From Falsiroseomonas algicola (lineage in GTDB: Bacteria; Pseudomonadota; Alphaproteobacteria; Acetobacterales; Acetobacteraceae): 64,000 nucleotides of DNA. Shown one piece after another: positions 34,853 to 44,800 of the stretch. The DNA lies in the NCBI RefSeq assembly GCF_011040385.1, contig NZ_JAAIKB010000002.1:434001-498000 (forward strand), in the 5' to 3' direction. Numbering within the stretch: position 1 is the first letter of the stretch; every line of letters begins with the position of its first letter. A model generated the notes under the pieces. The model was not told the origin of the DNA and did not search any database. It was given only the letters and a program-made list of their open reading frames with translations. Made by a program: the position numbers and the translations under genes.

Positions 34853-36835
34853 ATGCAGCCTCCCCGACTACTGACCATCAGGACACCCCTCGGGGACGGT
34901 GCGCTGACCGTGGTGAAGCTCAGCGCGACCGAGGAGCTGGGCCTGCCCTATGCGGTCGAGGCGGAGGTGTTGGGCATCGGCGCGATCGTGCCGCCGGAGA
35001 AGCTGCTGAACCAGGATGTCACCATCACGGTCACGCAGCGGGGACCGAGCCCCTTCATCCGCCACTTCCACGGCATGGTCGCCGAATTCCGCAAGCTGTC
35101 ACCCGGCCCGGCCAACCGGATGACCTATCGTCTGGTGCTGGTGCCGCATCTCTGGCGGCTCGGCCTGCGGCGCAACTGCCGTATCTGGCAGGACCGCACG
35201 GTGAAGGAGATCGTGACGGCCGTGCTGAAGGATCACGGCCTGCCCGAGCCCAGCTGGAACATGGTGCAGGCGGAGGCCATCCCCTATTGCACCCAGTTCA
35301 ACGAGACGGACCTCGCCTTCGTCTCCCGGCTGCTGGAGGAGCATGGCCTCAGCTACTATTTCAAGCACAGTGCGGGCGGGCATGAGCTGTGCGTGGCGGG
35401 TGCGGCCGCCAGTTTCCCGCAGGGCGACCCGCCTGTGGTGGTCGCGGTGCATGGTGATGCGAGCCTCGATACCTATGGCCAGTGGCGGCGCCTGAACCGC
35501 ACGCGCGGCTTCACCACCGTGCTCGATGACATGGATGCGGAGCGCAGCCGGCCGTCGGAGGTGCTGAGCAAGACTCGCCCGACGCGCACCTATGTCGAGG
35601 AGCCCAGCATGCCGGGCGCCGCGGAGAACTACTTCTGGCCCGGCGGCATGAGCACGCGACCCGGCCTCGATCCTGCCGAGGTCTCGATGAGCGACCAGGA
35701 GGCGCGGAGCGAGGAGTACGGCGCCGCGGCGCTGGATCCGCGCCACGCCGTCGGCACCCGCGTCGCGGTGACGGTGATGCACGAGGATGGGTCGCAGAAA
35801 TCCAACCAGTTCCTGATCACCGCCGCGCGGCATGAGGCGGTGGACAATTCGGGCCTAGTCGCGGGTGCCGGCACGCTGGAGAGCTATCGCGCCAACCTGG
35901 CGCTCGCCTTCACCGCGCGGCGCTGGGTGCCGCCGCCACGTCATCCGCGCCCCGCCATGCCGGGGATGCATTCGGCCAAGGTCACCGGGCCGCCGGGCGA
36001 GAAGATCCATGTGGACGAGTTCGGCCGCATCAAGGTGAAGTTCCGCTGGGATCGCTGGGGGAAGGATGACGACACCTCCTCCTGCTGGGTGCGCGTCATG
36101 CAGTCGGTCGCGGGCAGCTGGGGCGGCGCCTGGTACCTGCCGCGCGTCGGGGATGAGGTGCTGGTCGCCTTCCTCGATGGCGATCCGGATCGGCCCGTCG
36201 TCGTCGGTTCGGTCTATGGCAAGGATTCGCCGCCGCCCTTCAAGCTGCCGGCCAACAAGACGCAGACGGGCTACGTCACGCGCAGCTACAAGTCGGACAG
36301 CGCAGCGGATGCGAACATCCTGCGCTTCGAAGACAAGAAGGGATCGGAAGAGGTCCTTCTCCACGCCCAGAAGGACCTCACGGTCGAGGTCGAGCATGAC
36401 GAGGAGCGCAAGGTCGGGCATGACCAGACGGAGGTCGTGCAGAACGCCCGCACCGTGACCATCAAGGACAGCGACGACAAGCTGACGCTGGAGAAGGGCA
36501 ACCGCGAGGACACGATCAAGATGGGGAACGACACCCTCTCGATCGACATGGGCAACCGGTCCACCACCCTAAAGATGGGCAATGACACGACCGAGCTGAA
36601 GATGGGCAACCTGTCCATCAAATGCGACCTCGGCGCCGTGACGATCGAGGCGATGCAGAGCATCACGCTGAAGGTCGGACAGTCCTCCATCGTGGTGGAC
36701 CAGATGGGCGTGACCGTGAAGGGGATGATCATCCAGTCGGAAGCGCAGCTTCTCATGAAGCTCAAGGCCCTCATGCTCCAGGACAAGGCCGATGCCCTGG
36801 CGCAGATCGAGGGCGGCATCGTGATGATCAACTGA
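34853..36835 (+). CDS. vgrG: T6SS spike protein VgrG (TssI)
   Basis: The 660-residue spike protein starts at ATG 34853, where similarity begins (TIRTPLGDGALTVVKLSATE). The gp27-like domain contains PFIRHFHGMVAEFRKLSPG and NETDLAFVSRLLEEHGLSYY. The gp5 OB-fold part has KVTGPPGEKIHVDEFGRIKV, SCWVRVMQSVAGSWGGAWYL and PRVGDEVLVAFLDGDPDRP. The C-terminal needle consists of repeated short strands (KMGNDTLSIDMGNRSTTLKM) ending at IEGGIVMIN. There is no extra effector domain. The adaptor-like gene and PAAR tip follow within two bases each. Confidence 0.96.
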   Translation: MQPPRLLTIRTPLGDGALTVVKLSATEELGLPYAVEAEVLGIGAIVPPEKLLNQDVTITVTQRGPSPFIRHFHGMVAEFRKLSPGPANRMTYRLVLVPHLWRLGLRRNCRIWQDRTVKEIVTAVLKDHGLPEPSWNMVQAEAIPYCTQFNETDLAFVSRLLEEHGLSYYFKHSAGGHELCVAGAAASFPQGDPPVVVAVHGDASLDTYGQWRRLNRTRGFTTVLDDMDAERSRPSEVLSKTRPTRTYVEEPSMPGAAENYFWPGGMSTRPGLDPAEVSMSDQEARSEEYGAAALDPRHAVGTRVAVTVMHEDGSQKSNQFLITAARHEAVDNSGLVAGAGTLESYRANLALAFTARRWVPPPRHPRPAMPGMHSAKVTGPPGEKIHVDEFGRIKVKFRWDRWGKDDDTSSCWVRVMQSVAGSWGGAWYLPRVGDEVLVAFLDGDPDRPVVVGSVYGKDSPPPFKLPANKTQTGYVTRSYKSDSAADANILRFEDKKGSEEVLLHAQKDLTVEVEHDEERKVGHDQTEVVQNARTVTIKDSDDKLTLEKGNREDTIKMGNDTLSIDMGNRSTTLKMGNDTTELKMGNLSIKCDLGAVTIEAMQSITLKVGQSSIVVDQMGVTVKGMIIQSEAQLLMKLKALMLQDKADALAQIEGGIVMIN

Positions 36836-36837
36836 CC

Positions 36838-37428
36838 ATGGCCGAGACCCTTCCCAAGCTGGCCTCTCCGCTTCCGCCGCTGCTGCCGCGGCTGGAGCTC
36901 GAGCCGCCGGCGCTGTCGCTGCTCGATGGCTTGCCGACCGCGGCCGAGGGCATCCTGAAGCTGGAAGCCGCGGGCCTGCGGAACGAGGCCGCGCGCCTCG
37001 CCGCCCATGCGCTGCCGAAGCGGGAGGCGGTGTGGTGGGGCTGCATGTGCGCCCGCGCCGTGCCCGACCCCGCGCTGCTGCCCGTGGACGCCGATGCGCT
37101 GCTGGCCGCCGAGGCCTGGGTGCGCAAGCCGAATGAGGAGACGCTGCGCCGCGCGGCGATGGAGGCGGCACAGCGCACGGCCTTCCGCTCGCCCGAGGCC
37201 TGGGCCGCCGTCGGCGCCTTCTGGTCCGGCGGCAGCATGGCGCCGGCGGGCCAGCCCGTGGTGCCGCCGCCGGATCACCTGACTGGCGTCGCCGTCAGCG
37301 GCGGCGTCGTTCTCGCCGCCGTGCGGCTGCGGCCCGAACGGGCGCAGGATCGCCTGGCGCGCTTCCTCGTCGCGGCGCGGGACATCGCGGCCGGCGGCGC
37401 GGGGCGCATCGCGCCGGAGGAGAGCTGA
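36838..37428 (+). CDS. VgrG-linked accessory protein of unknown function (possible DUF6931-like)
   Basis: The 196-residue protein, rich in Ala, Glu and Pro, has no signal peptide. It starts PKLASPLPPLLPRLELEPPA; the centre KREAVWWGCMCARAVPDPAL and the segment PNEETLRRAAMEAAQRTAF resemble small helical proteins often found next to PAAR and FHA genes in alphaproteobacterial T6SS loci. The DUF6931 assignment is from memory and uncertain. Two bases after vgrG and one base before the PAAR gene, it is well placed to be a loading adaptor or chaperone for the spike tip. Confidence 0.7.
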   Translation: MAETLPKLASPLPPLLPRLELEPPALSLLDGLPTAAEGILKLEAAGLRNEAARLAAHALPKREAVWWGCMCARAVPDPALLPVDADALLAAEAWVRKPNEETLRRAAMEAAQRTAFRSPEAWAAVGAFWSGGSMAPAGQPVVPPPDHLTGVAVSGGVVLAAVRLRPERAQDRLARFLVAARDIAAGGAGRIAPEES

Positions 37429-37429
37429 G

Positions 37430-37732
37430 ATGCCCGGACCGCCCGCCGCCCGCATCACCGACATGCATGTCTGCCCGATGGTGACGCCCGGCGTGCCGCC
37501 GATTCCGCATGTCGGCGGGCCCATCATGACCGGCGCGCCCACCGTCATCGTCGGCAAGATGCCGCAGGCGCGCATCAGCGACATGTGCCTCTGCGTCGGC
37601 CCGCCCGACGTCATCATCAAGGGCAGTGCGACGGTGCTGGTGTGCAAGATGCCGGCGGCGCGCATCGGCGACAATTGCGCGCATGGCGGCGTCATCGTCA
37701 TGGGCTTTCCCACCGTGATGATCGGGGGCTGA
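37430..37732 (+). CDS. PAAR-domain spike-tip protein
   Basis: The 100-residue single-domain PAAR protein has three turns ending in the PAAR-like repeats: PPAARITDMHVCPMVTPG, GKMPQARISDMCLCVGPPD and CKMPAARIGDNCAHGG. The His and Cys residues (HVCP, CLC, NCAHGG) fit zinc binding at the cone tip. It caps the VgrG trimer. With no N- or C-terminal extension, any toxin must be loaded as a separate protein. It is placed between the adaptor-like gene and tagH in the same operon. Confidence 0.94.
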   Translation: MPGPPAARITDMHVCPMVTPGVPPIPHVGGPIMTGAPTVIVGKMPQARISDMCLCVGPPDVIIKGSATVLVCKMPAARIGDNCAHGGVIVMGFPTVMIGG

Positions 37733-37739
37733 GGCGGCG

Positions 37740-39140
37740 ATGGCGGAGATCACGCTATCCGTCCTGCGCTGCCCCGACACGGTGGTGCCGGAGCAGCGAC
37801 GTGCGAGCGGGGGCGAGCTCAGCCTCGGCCGTGGGGCGGAATGCGACTGGGTGCTGGCGGACCCGGACCGCGTGCTGTCGAAGAAGCATTGCGTGCTGGA
37901 GTTCTTCGGCGGCGGCTGGCAGGTGCGCGACACCTCCACCAACGGCACCTTCGTCAACCACGCTTCCTCGCCGGTCGGACGCGACCAGGTGAAGCCGCTG
38001 ATGGATGGCGACCGCCTCCGCCTGGGCAGTTACGAGATCGAGGTGCGGATCGCGGAGGCGCCGGCGGCATCCGGCGGCTGGGGCGGCGCGGCCGATCCTT
38101 TCGCGCCGCAGGCGCGGGACCCCTATTCGCCGCAGGCGCGGGATCCCTATGCAGTGGCGCCGCGCGATCCCTTCGCGGCGGAGGCGCCGAACCCCTTCGC
38201 GCCGCCGCCGCCGCGCTTCGATTCGACGCCGCTGCCGGGCCTCTCGCCGCCGGCGCGCGGCGGGCTGCTGCCCGACGATTTCGATCCCTTCGCCGACAAT
38301 GCGGCACCGATGCCGGACCACGCGCCATCGACGGCCGAGGCCTTCATGGTCCCGCCCTCTCGGCCCGTCGGCAAGGCGCTGATCCCGGACGATTGGGACC
38401 TTGGCCTGACGCCCACGCCAACGCCGGCCCCACCGCCGGCGCCGATGCCGCCGCCGCCGGTGATGAACCCATTCGCCGAAGCGCCGATGCCGCCGCCGGT
38501 GGCACCAGCGCCCCCGCCCGCCGCCATTGCCCCGCCACCGCCTATCGCGCCCGCGCCGATGCCCAGTGATGCGGCCGCCGCACTCGCCGCGCTGTTTGAG
38601 GGTGCGGGCCTGCCGCCCGCCATGGCGGCGCGTGCTCAGCAGGATCCCGATGCCGCGCTGCGTGCCGCCGGCGCCATGCTGCGCGCGGCGGTGGCCGGCC
38701 TCCGTGCGCTGCTGATCGCGCGGGCCGATGTGAAGCGGGAATTCCGCATCGAGCAGACGATGCTCCGGGCCAGCGACAACAACCCGCTGAAATTCGCGGC
38801 GACCGAGGAGCAGGCCCTGGCCGCGCTGCTCGACCCCCGATCGCCCGCACTGCGCGCGGTGCAGGAGACGGTGGACGATTTGACGGCGCATCAGGTGGCG
38901 GGGCTCGCCGCGACGCAGGCCGCGGCCCGCGCGCTGCTGGAACGGCTGGCGCCGGCTTCGCTGGAAGCGGAAGACCCCGGCGGCGGCCTGCTGCCGGGGG
39001 CGAAGGAGAAGCGGCTGTGGGAGGCGTACAAGCGCCGCCACGCGCAGCTGGTCGACCAGTTCGAGGACGATTTCGACAGCGCCTTCGGCAAGGCCTTCGC
39101 TCGCGCCTACGAACAGGCGACGGGCAAGCGCGGCCGGTGA
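37740..39140 (+). CDS. tagH: FHA-domain T6SS regulatory protein TagH (Fha/ImpI)
   Basis: The 466-residue protein has an FHA domain in its first ~105 residues: GELSLGRGAECDWVLADPDR, VLSKKHCVLEFFGGGW and VRDTSTNGTFVNH, with the Arg, Ser-Lys-Lys-His and Thr-Asn-Gly residues that read phosphothreonine. A roughly 180-residue Pro/Ala/Asp-rich linker contains tandem ARDPYSPQ-type units. The C-terminal domain (FRIEQTMLRASDNNPLKFAA, then AYKRRHAQLVDQFEDDFDSA) is the conserved T6SS FHA module. It links PpkA/PppA signalling to TssL and assembly. Confidence 0.94.
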   Translation: MAEITLSVLRCPDTVVPEQRRASGGELSLGRGAECDWVLADPDRVLSKKHCVLEFFGGGWQVRDTSTNGTFVNHASSPVGRDQVKPLMDGDRLRLGSYEIEVRIAEAPAASGGWGGAADPFAPQARDPYSPQARDPYAVAPRDPFAAEAPNPFAPPPPRFDSTPLPGLSPPARGGLLPDDFDPFADNAAPMPDHAPSTAEAFMVPPSRPVGKALIPDDWDLGLTPTPTPAPPPAPMPPPPVMNPFAEAPMPPPVAPAPPPAAIAPPPPIAPAPMPSDAAAALAALFEGAGLPPAMAARAQQDPDAALRAAGAMLRAAVAGLRALLIARADVKREFRIEQTMLRASDNNPLKFAATEEQALAALLDPRSPALRAVQETVDDLTAHQVAGLAATQAAARALLERLAPASLEAEDPGGGLLPGAKEKRLWEAYKRRHAQLVDQFEDDFDSAFGKAFARAYEQATGKRGR

Positions 39141-39147
39141 CGCGAAT

Positions 39148-39165
39148 GCCGTGCCACGGCACGGC
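39148..39165 (+). promoter_or_regulatory. Compact hairpin in the tagH-tssK gap
   Basis: GCCGTGCC / GGCACGGC is a perfect 8-base stem with a two-base loop in the 47-base gap before tssK. There is no T-tract, so it may be an mRNA-stability element or a weak attenuator within the operon. Confidence 0.3.
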
Positions 39166-39187
39166 CGATAGAGGGTGACGGAAGCGG

Positions 39188-40528
39188 ATGGTCTGGCACG
39201 ACAAGGTGGTCTGGCAGGAGGGCATGTTCCTCCGCGCGCAGCACTTCCAGCAGCAGGACCGGCACATGGAGCATCTGCTCCAGGCCCGCGCCGCGCCGCT
39301 GCGCCCGCATCCCTGGGGCGTCACGGATTTCGCGCTCGATCGCGATCTGCTTGGCGCGGGTCGCTTCGCGCTTTCGGGCGCCGCGGGCGTGATGGAGGAT
39401 GGCACGCCCTTCGCCATCCCCGGCACCGCCGATGCGCCCGTGCCGCTCGACCTGCCGGAGGGCACGCGCAACTGCGTCATCTACCTGGCGCTGCCGCTGC
39501 GCCAGGCCGGCAGCCCGGAGGTTGCCGCGCCCGATGCGGGGCCGGAGGCGATGCGCGCGCGCCATACGCTGCGCGCCTTCGAGGCCTTCGACACGCATTC
39601 CGACAGCACGATGCCGGCGGAGCTTTCCATCGGAAAGCTGCGGATGCGCTACATGCTGGAGACGGAGGAACGCGCGGGCTATGCCTGCCTCGGCCTGGCG
39701 CGGGTCGTGGAGGTGCAGGCGGATCGCCGCGTCGTGCTGGATGAGCGCTTCATCCCGCCCTGCCTCCGCATCTCCGCCGCCTTCGTGCTGAACAATCTGG
39801 TTGCAGAACTCGTCGGCATGCTGGGGCAGCGGGGCGAGGCACTGGCCGCGCGGCTCGGCCAGCCCGGCGCGCAGGGTGTCGCGCAGGTCTCCGATTTTCT
39901 TCTGTTGCAGACGGTGAACCGCTGGCAGCCCTTGATCGCGCATTGGGCGGATGCGGGGAACGTGCATCCCGAATCACTCTTTGCCGCGCTCGTACAGCTG
40001 GCGGGCGAACTGGCCACCTTCACCGCGCCGGACAAGCGCGCCACCGCCTATCCCGCCTATCGGCACGATGACCTCCAGCGCAGCTTCGCGCCCGTGGTTG
40101 CCGATCTGAGGCGCTCGCTGTCGCAGGTGCTGGAAACCAACGCTGTCGCGATCCCCTTGCAGGACCGCAATTTCGGCGTCCGCGTCGGCGCCATCACGGA
40201 CCGCAACCTGCTGCGCGCCAGCCAGTTCGTGCTCACCGTCGCGGCCGATGTGCCCGGCGAGCAGATCCGCCGCCTCTTCCCGAACCAGGTGAAGATCGGC
40301 GCGGTGGAGCACATCCGCGAACTCGTCAACGTGGCGCTGCCGGGCATCGCGGTGCGGCCGCTGCCCGTGGCGCCGCGGCAGATCCCCTTCAATGCCGGCG
40401 CGGTCTATTTCGAGCTCGATCGGGGCTCCCCGCATTGGCAGCAGATGCAGTCCTCGGGCGGCTTCGCCGTGCATGTCTCCGGCGAGTTCCCGAACCTGCG
40501 CATGGAGCTCTGGGCGATACGGGCATGA
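39188..40528 (+). CDS. tssK: T6SS membrane-baseplate linker TssK (ImpJ/VasE)
   Basis: The 446-residue protein connects the baseplate wedge to the membrane complex. KVVWQEGMFLRAQHFQQQDR is the TssK N-terminal signature (phage receptor-binding-protein-like shoulder). PWGVTDFALDRDLLGAGRFA and LSIGKLRMRYMLETEERAGY follow; the C-terminal head contains GVRVGAITDRNLLRASQFVL. It starts the tssKLM-tagF-pppA run, and its stop overlaps tssL by four bases. Confidence 0.96.
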   Translation: MVWHDKVVWQEGMFLRAQHFQQQDRHMEHLLQARAAPLRPHPWGVTDFALDRDLLGAGRFALSGAAGVMEDGTPFAIPGTADAPVPLDLPEGTRNCVIYLALPLRQAGSPEVAAPDAGPEAMRARHTLRAFEAFDTHSDSTMPAELSIGKLRMRYMLETEERAGYACLGLARVVEVQADRRVVLDERFIPPCLRISAAFVLNNLVAELVGMLGQRGEALAARLGQPGAQGVAQVSDFLLLQTVNRWQPLIAHWADAGNVHPESLFAALVQLAGELATFTAPDKRATAYPAYRHDDLQRSFAPVVADLRRSLSQVLETNAVAIPLQDRNFGVRVGAITDRNLLRASQFVLTVAADVPGEQIRRLFPNQVKIGAVEHIRELVNVALPGIAVRPLPVAPRQIPFNAGAVYFELDRGSPHWQQMQSSGGFAVHVSGEFPNLRMELWAIRA

Positions 40529-41892
40529 GCGACAACCCCTTCTCCGAGCCTGACGACAGCGACCGCACGGTGGTGCGCGGACCCGGCGGCGCGCCGCCGC
40601 CGCCACCACCGCGGGCCAGCGCCGCGCCGCCGCCGCCGCAACCCATGGCCCCGCGCCTGGCAGGGGAAGCAGAGGCGCTGCCCCGGGTCGGCCTCTCCCC
40701 CATGGCGGCCGTGGCCGCGCCGCTGCTCGACCTGCTGGCGCGCATCGGCGCCGGGCCGCAGGCGGCGCAAGTGGCGAATCCCGAGGAGTTGCGCGAACGC
40801 GCCATGCGCGCGCTGAAGGCCTTCGAGGGCGAGTGCCGCGCGCTGGAGGTCTCGCCCGACCAGATCCGCGCCGCGCATTACGCGCTCTGCGCCGCGCTGG
40901 ACGATGTGGCGCTGGCGACACCCTGGGGGCAGTCGAGCGGCTGGGCGACGCGATCCCTCGTCTCCTCCTTCCACCAGGAGGTCCGCAGCGGCGAGCGCTT
41001 CTTCGACCTGCTCTCCGGCATGCAGAAGGACCCCGGCCGATACCTGAACGCGCTGGAGATCTGCTACCTCTGCCTGGCCCTCGGCTTCCAGGGCCGCTAC
41101 CGCCTGGCGCCGCGCGGCCATGCGGAGCTGGATCGGATCCGGGAGGGTCTCTACCAGCTGCTGGTGCAGCTGCGCGGCAATTGGGAACGCGAATTGTCGC
41201 CACGCTGGCGGGGCGTGGATGCGCCACATCGCGGGCCCGGCCGCAGCGTGCCGGCCTGGGTGGCCGGCGCCGTGGCCATCGCGCTGCTCGCCTTCGGCTA
41301 TGTCTTCGTCAGCGACAGCGTGAATGCGAAGGGCGACGATCTGCAGGCGCGCCTCGCGCAGCTGCCGCCGGGCGCGCCGCCCGCCATCGACCGCACTGCG
41401 CCGCCGGTGCCGCCCGCGCCACCACCGCCACCGCCGCCGACGGCGGAGCCCGACCTGATCGACAAGGTCCGCACCTTCCTCGCGCCGGAGATCCGGCAGG
41501 GCCTCGTGACCGTCGAAGGCGATGCGGGTCGCCTGCTCGTGCGCATCGCGGGGCGGGGCATGTTTCCGTCGGGTAGCGCGACGGTGGAGGCCAGCTTCAT
41601 CCCGCTGCTCAACCGAATCGGCCAGGCGCTGCGGACGGAACCGGGGCGCGTGACGGTGCTCGGCCATTCCGACAACCAGCCGATCCGCACGGTGCGTTTC
41701 CCCTCCAACTTCGCGCTTTCCGCCGCGCGGGCTGAAGCCGCCAAGGACATCATCGCCGGCGCCACCGGCGCGCCCGCGCGCTTCACCGCGGTGGGGCGTG
41801 CGGATACCGAGCCGCTCACCACCAACGCCACGCCGGAGGGGCGGGAGACCAACCGCCGCATCGAAGTGGTCCTGATGCGGGAGGGCCGCTGA
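40525..41892 (+). CDS. tssL: T6SS inner-membrane protein TssL (DotU) with OmpA-like C-terminus
   Basis: The 455-residue protein has a Pro-rich N-terminus with DDSDRTVVRGPGG, where the threonine may be a kinase target. The DotU domain spans about residues 55-230 (ALCAALDDVALATPWGQSSG, WATRSLVSSFHQEVRSGERF and CYLCLALGFQGRYRL). One membrane segment follows at ~250-270 (VAGAVAIALLAFGYVFV). A Pro-rich stalk leads to the OmpA-like peptidoglycan-binding domain (VLGHSDNQPIRT, LSAARAEAAKDII and TNRRIEVVLM). This extended form is usual in imp-type systems lacking TagL. The ATG at 40525 overlaps the tssK stop (ATGA). Confidence 0.95.
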   Translation: MSDNPFSEPDDSDRTVVRGPGGAPPPPPPRASAAPPPPQPMAPRLAGEAEALPRVGLSPMAAVAAPLLDLLARIGAGPQAAQVANPEELRERAMRALKAFEGECRALEVSPDQIRAAHYALCAALDDVALATPWGQSSGWATRSLVSSFHQEVRSGERFFDLLSGMQKDPGRYLNALEICYLCLALGFQGRYRLAPRGHAELDRIREGLYQLLVQLRGNWERELSPRWRGVDAPHRGPGRSVPAWVAGAVAIALLAFGYVFVSDSVNAKGDDLQARLAQLPPGAPPAIDRTAPPVPPAPPPPPPPTAEPDLIDKVRTFLAPEIRQGLVTVEGDAGRLLVRIAGRGMFPSGSATVEASFIPLLNRIGQALRTEPGRVTVLGHSDNQPIRTVRFPSNFALSAARAEAAKDIIAGATGAPARFTAVGRADTEPLTTNATPEGRETNRRIEVVLMREGR

Positions 41893-41893
41893 C

Positions 41894-44800
41894 ATGAAGG
41901 CCTTTCTCACCATTCCCGCCATCGGCGGGCTCATCGGCGCGCTGCTGCTCGTGCCGGTCATCTGGCTCTTCGCGCCGGTCTTCCTGGGCATCGAGGCGCT
42001 GTGGCTGCTGGCGCTGCTGGCCGCGGTGCCGGTGCTGCTGTGGCTGGTCGTGATGATCATCGTCGTGCGCCGCCGCGCCGGCCGCGACGCCGCGCTGGTG
42101 GCAGGCGCGACCGAGGCACGGGACGCCGAGAACAAGGCGGCCGCCGCGGCCTCGGCGGAGGAAAGCGCGGTCGCGGCGCGGCTGGCGGAGGCGCTGGGCG
42201 CGCTGAAGCAGGCGGGCGGCGGGAAAGGCGGCTACCTCTATGAGCGGCCGTGGTACGTCATCATCGGCCCGCCGGGCAGCGGCAAGACGACGGCGATCCA
42301 GAACAGCGGGCTCGACTTCCCGCTGGCGGCGGGGCGCGTCGCCGGCGTCGGTGGCACGCGCAACTGCGACTGGTGGATCGCCGAGCAGGCGGTGCTGATC
42401 GACACCGCCGGCCGCTACACCACGCAGGACAGCGACGCGAATGCGGACAAGGCGGGCTGGGAACGCTTCCTCGACCTGTTGCGCAGCCAGCGGCCGAAGC
42501 AGCCGCTGAACGGCATCGTCGTCGCCTTCGGCGCGGACATGATCAGCCGGCTCGATGCCGCGCAGCGGGACCAGCATGCGCAGGCCGTGCGGCGCCGCAT
42601 CCGCGACCTGGAGCAGAAGCTCGGACAGCGGCTTCCGGTCTATCTCCTGGTCAGCAAGGCGGACCTCATCGTCGGCTTCTCCGAATTCTTCGACGACCTC
42701 GACAAGGAAACGCGCGCCCAGGTCTGGGGAGTCACCTTCCCGCCCCAGGCCGGGCCGGAGGGGCACTCAGGAAAATTCGGCGAGGAGTTCGCGGCGCTGG
42801 TGAAGCGGTTGCAGGACCGGCTGCTTGAACGCCTGCAGGCGGAACGCGGGCCGGAACAGCGCGCGCGCATCGGCGGCTTCCCGGCGCAATTCGCCTCGCT
42901 GGAGGCGCCACTCGGGGCCTTCGTCAACGCGGCCTTCGGCGGATCGAAGCTCGACCCCGCGCCCTTCCTGCGCGGCATCTACTTCACCTCGGGCACGCAG
43001 GAAGGCACGCCGATCGACCGGCTGACGGGGGCGCTGTCGCGCACCTTCGGCCTTGATCCGCGCCGCCCTGCGGCCATCATGGGGCAGAAGGGGCGCAGCT
43101 ATTTCCTCGGGCGCCTGCTGCGCGACGTCGTGTTCAACGAGGCGCGGCTGGCGGCGCTGGATGGCGGCCAGGCGAAGCGCGGGCGGCTGGTGCAGATGGG
43201 CGCCTGGGCCGCGGCGCTTTTGCTGGTGCTGGGCGGCGGCGCCTGGGGCTTCATGGCGATGAATGCGGAGAGCGCCCGCGCCGCCCACCTGGCCGAGGCG
43301 CTGGCCAAGGCGGAGCAGGCCGCGCAGGGCCTGCCGCTCGATCGCGTCATGGCGGCGGATGAGTTGCCGCGCGTGGTCCCCTACCTCGACGCCGTGCGCG
43401 CCCTGCCGCCTTCCGCGCGGGCGGATGGCGCGCTGCCTGGCCTCAGCCAGGAAGCCAAGCTGATCGAGGGCGGTGAGCTTGCCTATAAGCGCGCGCTCGA
43501 CCGCGTGCTGCTGCCCCGCCTGCTGGCGCGGCTGGAGGCGCAGATCCGCGCCGGCATGCAGCGGCCGGACTTCCTCTACGAGGCGACGCGCATCTACCTG
43601 ATGCTCGGCCGCCAGGGCCCGCTCGATCGGGCGCTGGTGAAGGAATGGATGGCGATCGACTGGCAGCAGAGCTTCCCGGGCGCGGTCGCCGCGCCGATGC
43701 GGGATGCGCTGGCGCTGCACCTCGATGCCATGCTGGGCGGCGACTTCATCGCCTATCCGCTGGATGGCGCGCTGGTGGACCAGGCGAGGCGCATCTTCTC
43801 CCGCCTGCCGATGGCGGAGCGGCTGTATTCGCGGCTGCGCACCAGCGCCGCCAATGCGGCGCCCTGGAAGCCGGCGGACAGCCTCGGCCCCGCCGGGCAG
43901 CGCTGGTTCGCGCTGGCCTCCAATCGCCCGCTGGCGGAGGCGCAGGTGCCGGGCCTCTACACGGTGGAGGGGTTGCATCGCGGCCTGCTGCCGCGCCTGC
44001 CCGCCGCCATCGTGGAGGCGGCGAGCGAGAGCTGGGTGCTCGGCCCCGAAGCCGCTTCCGGCATGTCGGGCGACCCCCGCCAGCTGGAGCAGGCGGTGCT
44101 GCGCCTCTATGCGGAGGACTACGCCCGCGCCTGGCAGGCCGTGCTGGCCGACCTCGTGCTGCCGCCTTTCCGCAACCTGAACCAGGCGTCGGAAGCGCTG
44201 AACCTGCTCGGCGCGCCGAACTCGCCCATCCGCGACGTGCTGCGCAGCGCGGCGCGGCAATTGTCGCCGGGCACGCCGCCCGACCCGCCCAGTGGCGCGG
44301 CGGGTGCGGCGGTGGCGCAGGTGGCGGGCCAGGCGGCGCAGGCCGCCGCAGGCTCCGGCCGCATCGCGGCGGCGCTGGGGGCGGCGGCGCAGCCTTCCTC
44401 CGCGGCGCCGGTTGCGACCGTGGTGGAGGAGCGGTTCCGGCCGCTGCGGGAGGCTTCGGGCCAGCCGCTGGATGCCACGCTGCAGATCGTCAACGACCTC
44501 TTCGTCCAGGTGCAGCGCCTGGCGAGCGCGCCGCCCGGCACGGTGCTGCCGCCGGCGGCGGGGCTCGACCCCGGCCAGCGCCTGGCGGCGGAGGCGGCGC
44601 GGGCGCCGGAGCCGCTGGGGCGGTGGCTGCAGGCCATGTCCGTCTCCACGGCCAATGCGCGGTCGGGCGGCGCCCGGGCGGCGATCGCGGCGGCGGGGGG
44701 GCAGGCGCTCGGCCCCTTCTGCCGGGGGCTGGAGACGCGCTTCCCCTTCCGCCGGACGATCGACGCGCCGGAGATGCCGCTCGATGACTTCGTCCGCCTC

